Positions 53,309 through 64,000 of a stretch of DNA of 64,000 nucleotides are shown here, piece after piece (the first letter of the stretch is position 1; the number at the start of each line of letters is the position of its first letter). The translations under genes and the position numbers were made by a program. The stretch is taken from positions 1,619,583 to 1,683,582 of the forward strand of contig JYIP02000002.1 in assembly GCA_001051155.2 (NCBI GenBank), read 5' to 3'. The notes under the pieces were generated by a model. The model was not told the DNA's origin, did no database searches, and worked only from the letters and a program-made list of their open reading frames with translations. The stretch comes from Chrysoporthe austroafricana. Its lineage: Eukaryota; Ascomycota; Sordariomycetes; Diaporthales; Cryphonectriaceae.

Positions 53309-55747
53309 ATGGCTGTCTGGCCATTTCGGCGGAAAAGCCGCAGGAAACGGCCCCGTAGTGGAACTCACAGCGACCCCGACTCCGCCGCCCAGGACCCGCC
53401 AGAAGACCAAGCTCGAGTTCGAAGGAGGAAGATCGACCCGGAACCAGCAACGCAGCCAATCCCTACCAAGAGGCAACCAAACAAGCTGCATCGCCGCGAG
53501 CGCAGCTTGAGCTTTGAGAAGGGAAGAGAGGATGCCCTGGCAATCGAGCGCCGGAGAACGAGTCGGAAACGGACGTCAGGGGCCGCTGGCCAGGGTCCAG
53601 TGGATCCCCGTTCCCACCCTTATACAAGAGGTCTCGGTGCCCCCAACGCAGACAGCTCCCCTTTTAACCAAGATACCTTCCCAAGGATGCCGACACTACA
53701 TCACAAGCGAAATGCTGAACAGTTATCGCGCAAGAAGTCCAGCAAGCAGAGGAAGGCCGACCACGCCCGTGAAGCAGACATCAGAGCCATGAGCAGGTCC
53801 GACCCAGTTCGACCGGCCGCCGAGCCGTGGCAGTCTGGGAGGCCCATGAGAAGGGAGACCAAGAGGGCAAAGGCCGGGCTCGGGCTAAGTCTCCGGCGCT
53901 CTATGGACCGAGAGCAACCAGACTCGGACGTATCACTCCCACTGCCTGGGAGTATTCACTCCAGCCTCTCCTCCGATTCAGAGCATGTCTCGTTCAAGGT
54001 CTCTACGCTCGAAGCACTCGCGCCTCGGCCGACGCTGCGGTATACCGTTTACCCGCGTCACAGCTCTCCGCCGTTGGAGCGCCCCAACAGACATGTCTCG
54101 GTTAGACATAAGGTGGCCGAAAAGCAACCCATTCCGGAGGCCACGATCAAAGCCCACAAGCGCATCGACGATCTTGCGGATGACCTCACTGCTAGCGACC
54201 TGCGGGAGCTGATGGAACGCGATGGCCGGAGAAGAGCAAAGAAACAAGAGCAAGATCGGGAGAGGCTTGAAAGAAGACTAGCGAGAAGAGCAGAGAAGGA
54301 GAAGGCTGCTGAAAGGGAGGGAAGGCAATCTCCACCCAACCTGGAAAGAGGCGTGATCGGTCGGGAGTCGGTCGGTCTGGGCATCGGCCCTGAATCCGCT
54401 GTTGTGACTTCGTCGACACCGAGGTCTTCGCCCAGGTCTTCGCCCGGCCCAACAACAAAGCAGCTGGGCAAACGCCCTGCGGCCGAGATGGAGGACGAAG
54501 AGGAGGTTGATAAGCAGGCTGCTCAGGGACCACTGGAGCACTTCCACCGGATTGACAGTATACCACTCGATGATGCCTCGCTGGCACCAGCTCCCGAAGA
54601 TCCGCCAAACCGACGTGAATCGAGCCCCCGGAAGAAGATTATATTGATGCCTCGAGCATCCAAGTCCAAGTCGCCCCCACCGCTGTCCAATCCGCCGAAA
54701 CCTGAGAGGCCCGAGTCTGATAGGAAAACATCTGAAGGGAGCCTTAAGAAAATGCAGAGGTCCTGGAGCAACTTGTTCCGTTGGGGTTCGAGGTCGAGGC
54801 ACAGGTCTGGTCCCTCGTCGTTCTCGAATACCTCGCGGGACTCCATGTCTGGAGCTCATGCGCCGACTGCTCCTGCTTATATTCCGGGCTCTCTGTCCCG
54901 GAAGATTAGCAGCGGTGTGCCCAAGAGGACTCTGTCCCGGTTCCGTGAGGACTTACCGGAGCTGCCTCTGTCGCCCCCACAATCAAGGGACGCATCGCCA
55001 GAGCCAGCACCCTCCGCAATCATGGAGCAGGATTCCCCAGAGCTCGAGGCGGCTATGGATCTGGATGAGCCACTGGTGTTGCCGAAGCGCAGAGATACAC
55101 CCATGTCTCCTGATGAAGTATTGGGAAGTGTTCCCGCGAGCATACCCACAACCGTCGATCCTTCACCTGAACCAGTCACAGTATCACTCGCTTCGGTCGA
55201 TTCCGAAGGCTCTTGGTTCGGCAAACGCGCTCCCAATCGTCGGTCCGTGCCCACGCCTTTGACACCACCTCGCATCCAGCACCAGCGACCGGCCTCCGCG
55301 AGCACCGACGACTCACATCATGACCCAGATCTGCCTACACAAGACTTTCACGAGGATTATTCTGACATCGCCGGGGACGATTACCTATCTCGTTTTGCCA
55401 ATCAACGAAGTTCAGGTTCCCACGTGACTCATGCACGTGCTTCCTCTGATGCGTCTGACGATGCTCGCTGGGGCATAGTGGGAGGCCGGCAGCCGAATTT
55501 TGTTGAGCCTCGCGCGGTAGATTTTGTCAAGAGCCGCGAGGGTCTTCTAAACACCTTCTCTAATGACGGCGACGCCAGCGAGTCAGATGACGACTCAAAC
55601 AGCATAGTAGTCGACGAGGAGGACAAAGAAAACGGGACCCGCCGTGCGACCAGCGCTACTCGTCACGCCAGAGGAAGTGCCAAGCTGCTGGAGATCACAC
55701 CCCGATCGTCAGTAGATGCGCGAAGGGTGTCAGCCAGACCGTTATGA
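53309..55747 (+). CDS. Large basic, disordered protein of unknown function
   Basis: Single exon, 812 residues from the ATG at MAVWPFRRKSRRKR, a better protein start than the upstream in-frame ATG at 53234. Nearly the whole chain is low-complexity: Arg/Lys/Ser/Pro-rich with possible phosphorylation sites (SPRK, TPRSSP, SPPQS). A predicted helical, highly charged stretch (DLRELMERDGRRRAKKQEQDRERLERRLARRAEKEKA) sits near residue 300. Short conserved-looking islands are KKMQRSWSNLFRWGSRS, DYSDIAGDDYLSRFANQ and AVDFVKSREGLLNTFSN near the C-terminus. No catalytic motif or membrane helix. A nuclear or signalling scaffold is possible; I do not recognise the family. Confidence 0.75.
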   Translation: MAVWPFRRKSRRKRPRSGTHSDPDSAAQDPPEDQARVRRRKIDPEPATQPIPTKRQPNKLHRRERSLSFEKGREDALAIERRRTSRKRTSGAAGQGPVDPRSHPYTRGLGAPNADSSPFNQDTFPRMPTLHHKRNAEQLSRKKSSKQRKADHAREADIRAMSRSDPVRPAAEPWQSGRPMRRETKRAKAGLGLSLRRSMDREQPDSDVSLPLPGSIHSSLSSDSEHVSFKVSTLEALAPRPTLRYTVYPRHSSPPLERPNRHVSVRHKVAEKQPIPEATIKAHKRIDDLADDLTASDLRELMERDGRRRAKKQEQDRERLERRLARRAEKEKAAEREGRQSPPNLERGVIGRESVGLGIGPESAVVTSSTPRSSPRSSPGPTTKQLGKRPAAEMEDEEEVDKQAAQGPLEHFHRIDSIPLDDASLAPAPEDPPNRRESSPRKKIILMPRASKSKSPPPLSNPPKPERPESDRKTSEGSLKKMQRSWSNLFRWGSRSRHRSGPSSFSNTSRDSMSGAHAPTAPAYIPGSLSRKISSGVPKRTLSRFREDLPELPLSPPQSRDASPEPAPSAIMEQDSPELEAAMDLDEPLVLPKRRDTPMSPDEVLGSVPASIPTTVDPSPEPVTVSLASVDSEGSWFGKRAPNRRSVPTPLTPPRIQHQRPASASTDDSHHDPDLPTQDFHEDYSDIAGDDYLSRFANQRSSGSHVTHARASSDASDDARWGIVGGRQPNFVEPRAVDFVKSREGLLNTFSNDGDASESDDDSNSIVVDEEDKENGTRRATSATRHARGSAKLLEITPRSSVDARRVSARPL

Positions 55748-57273
55748 GCTACGGGTCCGAGGAAGAGAGGTAGAGACCTGTTGGAAGCTGGACTGACGTA
55801 GTATGACTGACAGACTGAGATGCCTACCACGTTCTTTTACCATTTTCTTTATCCTGTCAGAAGATCACAGTCTCGACGACATTTCCTTACAACAATCTTC
55901 AGCCACCGACCACTATTCACTCGTTCAACTTTCCTTAAATCTCTCGAAACCGTTCCAGAAAATCGACCAAAGAAAAAAGTTGAAAACCAAGAAAAATGAA
56001 CAAGGCATCTCACGAAGCAGTCTACTTCGACTCTCGCTCCTGCTGGTCTCCGTCTACACCTCTGGCACTACCTGGGACCGTTAAAGAGCCGAGCACCCAA
56101 TCCCACCACCGGGTGCACTGAAAGGGGGAAAAAAAAAATTATTGACTTGGGGGGGCTTGGCTGGGACAATTTTCGTGATCCGGCTCATTGGTTTCTTTAC
56201 ATCTCATACATTCACATACAGGATACCCTTGGCGCGTCTTGTTTTGTTCCATGAGAAGATGACGGGATGGGGATATGGAAAACCTGGGCGGGGTGCGGCG
56301 TTTTGAACAAGCCGCCACAAGAGCGCGCCGGGCTTCTACTTCTCCATATATAGCATCTTACATAGACGTTAATGCTCTCTACTTGAGTCTGCTAGCAGGC
56401 TCAACATCCCAAGATACACAGATACCCCTTTACGCCTAGTTTCGGATAACAGGGTGTTCGGCTCGTATGCTATCTGGTGATGAACAGGCGGTGTAATCGG
56501 TGTTTCCTGGGGACGATCCTGGGGCACCATTGAGTGTCAAGGATAGCGAGGGTGTACGCGTGTTCGATCACCTTGCACAGGCATTTCTCCCGTCTGTCTG
56601 CCAAGAACTGTAAATCTCACCCTAGACAGCGAGCGGCCCGTCCCATCTCGTACAGACAAAAGCGGGCGGACAGACTGGTGTCGTCCTGTCCTGCGCCCCG
56701 GCGAGACAGGGTGACATGTTATAGGTTATCAAGTGTGATCGTCTCATTCTGGGACAAATGAAGGAATGAAGGACGAGTGTCACTTAATGCATCTTCATGT
56801 CCTAGTCTGCGTGTCTGCCTGCGTGTCTGCGTGTCTATCTGTCTAGTGATCGTCAGTGGGACCTGCCGCTCAGTGATAGCGCAGCCAGGTTGCCCATACG
56901 GCGGAGACCGCACGCTACATGCCGCCGATGCAGGTGTCTGCAAATGCGCCGGCCTAAGGCAGAGGTGATACGTATAAAGTGCTTAGATAGGCATGCAGTG
57001 GGGCCTAGTTCGGAGCTCGCGCCTCGTGGGTGGTATCGCCCCCAGGGCGCGCCGGGGCTGTTTATGTTGTCGCCATAATTTGTGAGCATAACATGATCAA
57101 CCCATCGCCGCATGTGATCACGAGGCTGAGGCGATTAGTTGTCTACCCCGCTGCTGACGGAGCATGCATGTATATGCTTTATTCAGCTCGGCGTAGCCTT
57201 GTTCTTGCTAGCAGGAGGCTTGCTGCCGGGAACCCGAGAACCGGACATGCAGCCGAGGGAAGACGGAAAAAAG

Positions 57274-57310
<37 letters not shown>

Positions 57311-57396
57311 CCCCCGGGCCAAGGGGGCAAGCGTCCCTTTTTGGAAAATTAAAGTGTGCCATCATGGCGCGGATTCACTCCAACATATTTGGGAAN

Positions 57397-57445
<49 letters not shown>

Positions 57446-57788
57446 TAGGGACCCTCGGGCCAGGGGGTCCAGGTCCCCATTGTGACAAATCAAACTTGGC
57501 CTACTAGCCTCGAGGTCTGCTTACATCATTTGAGGAATCAGAGAGAGACAGCGAGCTGGATTACCACTGATGGGCATGGCAGGCGGCAAATCATTCTGGG
57601 ACGGGGCCTGACAATTGAACGCAGTGACAAGATAGACGTACTTTTGGAAGCTAGCCGGCGCGTCATCCACGTTCATTCAGGGGACCTGCCGAAGCACGCA
57701 GAGAGAGATATTTAAAACTCGACTGCCCTTCTCCACCAGCATATCTTTTCCATCCCAACTTCCTACCACTACTCGCCTCTACAGATCA
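55748..57788. other. Intergenic with poly-A/N assembly join
   Basis: 2 kb, no gene seen. An A-run lies near 56132. A TCTG/TGCGTGTC-rich simple stretch (about 56805-56850) and the long A-run region with N at 57395 are the only notable features. 57700-57788 is a CT-rich thioredoxin leader. Confidence 0.5.
57268..57443. repeat. Two long poly-A tracts with an N base
   Basis: An A-run of more than 35 nt (with two G interruptions at the start), about 88 nt of unique-looking sequence, an N at 57395, then a second A-run of nearly 50 nt. The sequence after the first run resembles a corrupted copy of that after the second run. Confidence 0.8.
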
Positions 57789-58508
57789 ATGTCCATCAAC
57801 GCCGCCCGACAAGCCCTCAACACCGTGACCCGAGCCTCCCTTCCGCTGTCCACACCTGCCAGACTCACCTCCGCGCGATCTTTCCACGCCACGCCGCCCA
57901 AGATGACTGTCCACAACGTCGAGACGTGAGTGCGGCCGTTCGCGCCGATGCGGCTGTTGACGTCGACCTGCTTGCTGACCTGCTCCTGTCCTGCCTGACA
58001 GCGCCTCCCAGTTCAAGGAGATCCTCGCCAAGAACCCTGTCGTGTTCGTCGACTGGTTCGCGACGTGGTGCGGGCCCTGCAAGATGATCGCCCCCAAGAT
58101 ATCAGAGTGCGTACATTCATTCCCACTTTGCGATGCGCATCCTCCCACCCCTCCTTCCTCCTCCTCCACTCAGAAACGTCCACTTCTGCCGGCCCTTCAA
58201 GCCCTCAACCGCACTACACGAGGACACATCCACGGGCGGGCAGATCTATACTGACACTGCATGCTTCTTCTCCCTCCTGCAGGTGGTCCAACAAGTACAC
58301 GGGCGTCTACTTCGTCAAGATTGACGTCGACGCGCTGCCCGAGCTGGCCGCCGAGCACAACGTCAAGGCCATGCCGACCTTCCACGTCTTCAAGGACGGC
58401 AACTCCACCGCCGCCGAGGAGTTCGTCAGCGCCGTCCCGCCCAAGGTCCAGGCCCTGATTGAGAAGCACAACCCGGAGAAGAAGGAGGGCGAGGAGAAGG
58501 CCGAGTAG
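57789..58508 (+). CDS. Thioredoxin with N-terminal presequence
   Basis: Disulfide reductase. Exons 57789-57925, 58002-58106 and 58283-58508 give 155 residues; introns are 76 and 176 nt. The active site WCGPC lies in VDWFATWCGPCKMIAPKI; cis-proline motif AMPTFHVFKDG; C-terminal helix PPKVQALIEKH followed by a Lys/Glu tail. The first 38 residues (MSINAARQALNTVTRAS...RSFHATPP) are Arg/Ser/Thr/Ala-rich and free of acidic residues, like a mitochondrial presequence, and end just before an internal ATG (57903, MTVHNVET) that would give a standard 117-residue cytosolic thioredoxin. Confidence 0.93.
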
Positions 58509-58964
58509 AGGGGCCGGGAGGAGACGAGAAACAACCCTTGCAGGACACAATTTATACCTCAATCAAGCGCTCTCTACTGCTTACTGGCGGTTCCGAAGTG
58601 AATCAACGGTTTCATCGCGACCGCACACCATTGGCATCTTCAGGCCCTACGTGCACGTCAGCTTATGTGCCCGTCCTTGAGCTTTTGTGTTGCTGTGTGA
58701 CGCCTCGCTTCCAGAGCGTGAGCTTCTTTCGATTTTGTCATCGCGGCCCCGGCTCTCGATTTTGTCATCGCGGGGTCCTCCCAACAGCCCGCCGGCTTCG
58801 CAGCGGGGCACTGCCGATATCAGCGCTACAGGACCCCATCACTACCGATGGATGTGCTCTAGTGCTTACTACAAAGCAGATAAGTAAAGAGGGGCACTTT
58901 TTGGGGGGGTTAGGGTCAAATCTTTATCTCTTTCTACCGTAGAGCAGAGAGAGGCATATGTTAT
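58509..58964. other. Convergent intergenic region
   Basis: 3' flanks of thioredoxin and the FAD monooxygenase. The phrase cgattttgtcatcgcgg occurs twice within 58730-58775 as a short direct repeat. No gene. Confidence 0.5.
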
Positions 58965-60701
58965 TCAGATCGAGCTTCCCACGCCCTTGTCCGTCCAGGC
59001 CTTGAGCTGCTGCTCAGCATGGCTCCAGGCGTCATAATGGATACAGTAATCCATCGCCACGTTGAAGTCCTTAACTGCGAATTTATGGGAAGTCAGCCCA
59101 GCAGCATGCCATACCCTGACCACCCTGGATGGCTGGATACTCACCATTCGGAGGCGGGCCCTTGCTCCCGTCCGCCGGCCTCGCCCTCTGTCTCCCGAAC
59201 CTTATGATTTGGGCGGCTCTGTCCATTCTCAGCCGCTGCCACAGTTCGAGGCGTTGGGGAATCTCTTCGGGCGTAGTGCCGAGTGGCATGACAACTCCGA
59301 GCGCGCAACCGTCCTCGATGGCCTGCGCCGCGCCTTGGCCCATGTCTATAGATGCACATCGCGCGAGGTCAGCCAAACATTCGGGAACTATATATTACCG
59401 GCAGACGAGATTGACTTCGTTGCCCCCCGGGGGACGTGGTAAATTGACTGACGAGGCAGGAAAGGACGCGCCGCGTCCCCGATGAGGATGGCTCTCCCCC
59501 TGATAAGGCTGGCTTGAAGCTCCATATCAACGAGATCCCACAACTTCACGCCGCCCTCGGGTGCCATATCAAGCATGCGCTGGACGGGCCGGCAGAACTC
59601 CTTGAAGTGGCCCTTGAGCTGTGTCTTGTTTGTCGTCTGGTCGTAGCCGGTCACGCCTAGAAAGGATGGGAGCCGGTCAGCACTTCACATGGAATAGATA
59701 CGGAAGGCTTGGAGAGCAGCGCAGTCACCTCTCTTGATCTCTCCAGCCTCCCCCCTCGGCACCAATACCGCGAAGTTCGTCAACTCCCCCGATGAGCACG
59801 GATACATCGCAATCCTTCTGTCTGCCCCTCTGACCTCCACGAAGAAGCCGGGCATGTCGGCAAAAATCTTGGTCTCCGGGTCGGCGAGCAGATCGGCCGT
59901 TGGGACGAGGAAGCGGTAGCAGCATTCCCCCGAGCTGTACAGCGGCACGTCGCGGCCCAAGACGCTCGCACGCGCGGTGGAGTAGACCCCGTCGGCGCCT
60001 ACGACGAGGTCGCCGGTCACGGTGCTGCCGCTGGCGAGGGTGATGGTGGCCGTCTCGGCGTCGACCCCTGTGATGGGAGAGGCGGTGTGGATCTTGACGT
60101 CGAGTTCGAGGGCCTTGCTCTTGAGGCTGTTGTGCAGGTTGACGCGAGTGATGAGGTACCATTCCTGTTGGTCGAGTGGGTGCTGGTCAGCAAACACGCC
60201 GTGACGCGGTAGGAGGATATCTTCGGCGCGAAGGTGGGTGCACGCACCGCCGCCCACGCCGCCCTGCTCTCGTCCGTTATGTGCCTCGTATGCAAGACAT
60301 TGCAGTCTGGATCCAGAAACTTGGCCTGTTTGCCGTCTCGCGATGAATTAGCGCTTGCGCCGCCCCCTCGCTCTGATACTTCGTGGACCTGGGTCGTGAA
60401 CCTACCCCGCGGTAGACCACGCCTCCATTCTCACCCGGGTGGATGCCCAGGTGGCTCAGTGCTGCCGTGCAGTTTGGCGCGCAGTAGACTGCGTTCCCAA
60501 GCTCGGTGTGCAGCCTCGTCTTCTCGAAGACCTACAAGATGATGAGCTGCTGGAATATCTCGAGGCATGGACTCCTCAGTCGGTATTGAGCATAAGGCAT
60601 ACCTCGACTTCATGCCCTTGGAGACGGAGCGCGATGGCTGCGGATAACCCACCGATCCCGCCTCCCACGATCAGGACTCGCAAGGGCTTACTTTCGGTCA
60701 T
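58965..60701 (-). CDS. FAD-dependent monooxygenase, salicylate-hydroxylase-like
   Basis: Class A flavoprotein hydroxylase using NAD(P)H and O2 on an aromatic substrate; substrate unknown. Seven exons (minus): 60603-60701, 60406-60531, 60248-60325, 59729-60164, 59453-59656, 59145-59345 and 58965-59074; introns 70-107 nt; 417 residues, normal for the family. FAD motif GGGIGGLSAAIALRLQGHEVEVFEK spans intron 1. The second fingerprint GADGVYSTAR and the third, [24 protein letters not shown], are present; the third is split by intron 5, with donor c|gtcagt giving the canonical His. FVEVRGADRRIAMYP also fits. The C-terminus DAWSHAEQQLKAW matches related enzymes. Divergent from the D-amino-acid oxidase. 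Confidence 0.9.
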
Positions 60702-61485
60702 GTTCCAGGTCCTAGCAGGAAATGGGGCTGAGAATGTCAAGATCAAAGTCAATATACCGCTAGGAAGGTTGTGCGCCTTTTATATTGTCAACAATCACGT
60801 AAGACTTCGTAGGGACAGACATCTAAGGAATTAAGCTGATCGTAAGAACTACTTGAATTCCAAATCAGACAATCCACTGCTTGAGACACCGCCAGCGTAA
60901 CATGCACTGCCTTCCTTAAAGTGGCCACACCCCCTCACAAGCAGTCGTCACTTGTGTGCGAGGTGGCTATCAAATGTCGCCGTCTGCTTATGCAAGGCTT
61001 GCCCCAACAAGCCACGGCGTCCGCCCCCAGCTCGCGACGCGAGATCGCAGCAACCCGTGGGCTCTCCCAATCAAGAGCGCAGCCGCCGGTGCTTATCAAA
61101 TCTCAGTGACGAGTTCTCGCTTCCGGCACCATGAAATAGCGAGAAGAAGCCCTAGGCGTCGTACGAGCGTCGCCGTGCCGGTGTGACTGATCCCGGCGCC
61201 GGTGCAGCTCCGATCGCGCGGGGGAGGGGCGGTCGCCCGCCTTGGCTGCCGCCCGAGGCAGATTTAATCGCCCCTAGCCGACCCCTTAAGCAGGTCATGC
61301 CATTTTTATCTCAGGCTGCTCTTCCCGACAATCAAATGCTTTTTTGTCATTCTAGCTCTTGGAGGTCTTCTGCTATATAAGCCGGCTGTTCTCATCTCCT
61401 CCTAATTAAGCTCTCAACATCTCGGCCTCTGGTTCCTAGATCCCAAGCACCTGTCTCTATCGCAGAACCAGTGACATACTGTGCA
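60702..61485. promoter_or_regulatory. Divergent promoter, FAD monooxygenase / D-amino-acid oxidase
   Basis: 784 bp between two start codons of oxidative enzymes. A tata-like motif (ctatataagcc) lies near 61370, about 115 nt before the oxidase ATG. Shared regulation is possible but unproven. Confidence 0.5.
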
Positions 61486-62900
61486 ATGCCTCGTATTGTA
61501 GTGGTTGGGTGAGTTTGTCGGGAAAGGCGCTATGCAAACGCGTAGCCATCTTTTCTGAGACGGGCATGGCTGACCTGATTGGGAACCTCAGTGCCGGAGT
61601 CGTAGGGCTCACCTCGGCCCTCCTGCTAGCCAAGGACAAGGACAACGTGGTGACCGTGGTTGCGAAGCACATGCCGGGCGACTACGATATTCAGTATGCG
61701 TCTCCGTGGGCAGGAGCCAACTATCTCCCGTGAGCAGGACCTCGTCCCTTCCCCTGGAGATCGGATCGCGGTTTGCTGACTGGAGACCAGGATGTCGACG
61801 CCAGAGACCAGCCGGTGGGAGAGGAGGACGTGGCCTGAGCTGAGGAGACTCGCGGTCGAGGTTCCTGAGGCCGGAATACACCTGCAAAGTTAGTATGAGC
61901 CTGCGAGATCACGCCCCAAGCTCGACTGTCCATCGCTCACAGAACCCCGTCCGCTCCAGAGGCCCTCGTCTACCGCAACGCGAAAGATCTAGACGTAAGT
62001 CGCTCCAGCACCCCTCAGACCACGCACATCGTCGTGCCATGAGAGACTCACCGCCGCCTGCAGCCCAGCAATGAGAAGAAGTCTGGCTTCGGAGACACGC
62101 TCTTCGACGAAAACCCTTGGTACAGCACCTTCTTCGCGGACTACCGCAGGGTTCCCGAGAGCGAGCTCCCGCCCGGCATGGCCTACGGGCACGAGTTCGG
62201 CTCCGTCTGCATCAACACAGCGGTCTACCTCCCCTGGCTGCTGGGCCAGTGCCGCAAGCTCGGGGTCGTGTTCAGGCGGGCCTCGCTGGCGCACATCTCC
62301 GAGGCCGCGGGACTGCACCTTGACAGCGAGGCGGCCGGCGCCGGCAGCGGCCGCAAGGCCGACATCGTCGTCAACGCGACGGGGCTGGGGTCGCTCCGGC
62401 TGGGCGGCGTGGAGGACGCGGCGATGCAGCCGGCGCGGGGCCAGATCGTGGTGGTGCGCAACGTGGCGCCGGCCATGTACGCCATCTCGAGCACGGACGC
62501 GGACGGGCCGGACGAGGTGATCTACGCGATGACACGGGCCGCAGGCGGCGGCACTGTGCTGGGCGGGACGTACGCCAAGGGCAACTGGGACCCGAACCCG
62601 GACCCGAACATCGCGAACCGCATCATGCAGCGCATCGTCGCCAAGTTCCCCCAGGTCACCGGCGGGCGCGGCGTCGAGGGCCTGGACATCGTCCGCCACG
62701 GCGTCGGCCTGCGGCCGTACCGCGAGGGCGGCGTGCGGCTCGAGCGGGAGCGCGTCGGGGACACGTGGGTCGTGCATAACTACGGGCACGCCGGCTGGGG
62801 CTACCAGGGCTCGTATGGCACCGCGGAGAGGGTGGTCGAGCTGGTGGACGAAATCCGGGGGAGGCCGGCTCCCGGGATCCAGGAGAAGGGAAAGCTGTAG
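61486..62900 (+). CDS. D-amino-acid oxidase, peroxisomal
   Basis: FAD enzyme oxidising D-amino acids to keto acids, ammonia and H2O2. Exons 61486-61508, 61592-61729, 61791-61888, 61960-61994 and 62064-62900 give 376 residues; introns are 61-83 nt. FAD motif VVVGAGVVGLTSALLLAKD spans intron 1; DYDIQYASPWAGANYLPMS spans intron 2. The fourth exon is only 35 nt; its acceptor is ctccag (61957-61959), because the earlier cacag would break the frame, and the join reads IHLQKALVYRN as in relatives. Further motifs: GMAYGHEFGSVCINTAVYLPWL, NATGLGS, PARGQIVVVRN, VRHGVGLRPYREGGVRLE and HNYGHAGWGYQGSYG. The last three residues are GKL, a PTS1-like peroxisomal signal. Confidence 0.94.
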
Positions 62901-64000
62901 GGCGGTCGGCGCATTAGGCTCTTGGCCAGAGTCGGGGGCTTGTACGAAGGGGATCGACCTAAGTGATTAGAAGAGCACGGCTATGTGATCTCTAGTAGCT
63001 ATCCGATTTTAACTACCATTAAAGACATTATCTTTCATACCTGTCACGGAAAGGCTGCTGCATGTTCTCTTGTCGTTTTGCGAAGGGACTAACTATGCCT
63101 TGCTCTTCTCAAAGTACTTTGCCTAGGCTAGTCCCTCCAGATTAATGTTAGAGCGACCCAACAAGAAGCACACTATAAGCCAAGTAGGCCCATTAATGGT
63201 CATGATATGTTCCAAGGCTGACCAGATGACACTGCAGGATAAGAAGAGGTCGTACTGGTTTCTTTCTCTATACGATAAAGGCAGCTCATATATGAGATAG
63301 ATTGATGAGCGCGTCATTGTGGACGTCAAAGCATTTACTGACAGAAGCCCCGATAGCGTCATCCCTATGCTACAGTAAGAGGTGAAGACGTTATGAGTGA
63401 AGCATAGTGAGAGAATCTTGGATCGCTCCTCAGTCGGTAATTCATGACTACCTATGTTATATTACGTAATTATCCAGGGCTATTTCTAGCCAGCCATCTG
63501 GGCTTCTGGCCATCCTTCTGAACAACAACAAATTGACTGCTACTTTTCATCTTGAACCAAACCTTGTTCCCCTGACATGTTAGTTCTATGCATGAGCGAT
63601 GATAACAGAAGTAGATCAGATCATTGCCTTCTTAATAGTATCATAGCATTGTAATGGACAATTAAGTAAAGTTTTCACAATTCACTCCTTATATCAAAAG
63701 TCTATTAATAAGGAATCTCGACCTATCGTAGTCCCTATAATATATCTTCAGGTATGCAATCTCCTTTACTGGCTTTCACCAGCCGGACTTATGCTTTCAT
63801 AAACGATTAGAATGGATTAGAAAATCCCAATTAAACGCCTAAGCTACCAATCTTGACTATAAAACTGCAGTCGCTATCTGTAGAGTGGTTAGCATGCACA
63901 GCGAGGAAGGAAACGGGATAAGCGCGGGGCGTAACCTCAGATGGCTGATCCCATATCAACTTCGTGCATGGGCGTCGATATCGTGCCTATTCTTCACCTC
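62901..64000. other. AT-rich gene-free tract to the window end
   Basis: 1.1 kb. From about 62990 the DNA is AT-rich with frequent TA dinucleotides and stops. The minus-strand open frame 63123-63362 (79 codons) has no recognised family. Similar in character to the AT-rich tracts of the accessory block; may be old mutated repeat DNA. Confidence 0.5.

Noticed and set aside
61948..61950. cacag as acceptor of D-amino-acid oxidase exon 4
   Set aside because: Puts the exon out of frame; the next ctccag gives IHLQKALVYRN as in related enzymes.
63123..63362. 79-codon minus-strand frame as a transposon fragment
   Set aside because: No reverse transcriptase, integrase or transposase motif visible; the surrounding AT-rich DNA alone is not enough.

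Overview
The window is nuclear DNA of a filamentous ascomycete (Pezizomycotina, most likely Sordariomycetes). The evidence is short introns, mostly 57-250 nt, with GT...AG ends and CTAAC/CTGAC-like branch points; GC-rich coding sequence; genes on both strands without operons; and the gene families present (HET, HeLo, Bqt4, RTA1, fungal SUR7-like). All exon models were built by eye from splice sites, frame and remembered family motifs; no search was run.

Left core block (1-27 kb): a 3'-truncated aspartate aminotransferase, a syntaxin-18/Ufe1 SNARE, a DHA1-type MFS transporter, a CCHC zinc-knuckle proline-rich protein, a PPG1-type phosphatase, a Rho GDP-dissociation inhibitor with a 1.2 kb first intron, a Bqt4-like APSES/KilA-N membrane protein, mitochondrial 3-hydroxyisobutyrate dehydrogenase, an RTA1-like membrane protein and an MFS sugar transporter.

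Accessory block (27-42.5 kb): lower GC, with AT-rich possibly RIP-mutated tracts and genes typical of fungal non-self recognition and regulated cell death. It holds a HET-domain protein, a fungal HNH-nuclease protein, an orphan ORF, a DUF6590-like protein, a HeLo-domain protein and a SUR7/PalI-like membrane protein. After splicing, the HeLo protein carries two C-terminal pseudo-repeats with the spacing of HET-s-related amyloid motifs. I regard this as the most interesting object in the window.

Right core block (43-63 kb): AP-3 beta subunit, divergent from a conserved unknown gene; NUF2; a 4.9 kb stretch with no convincing gene; a basic low-complexity unknown protein; a thioredoxin with a presequence and an internal start; and a divergent pair, an FAD monooxygenase and a D-amino-acid oxidase ending in a PTS1-like tripeptide. 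The window ends in an AT-rich gene-free tract.

Two single N bases (48799 and 57395) lie beside long homopolymers and are flanked by error-laden second copies of the neighbouring sequence. They look like assembly joins rather than biology. I found no tRNA, rRNA, CRISPR array or intact transposon.
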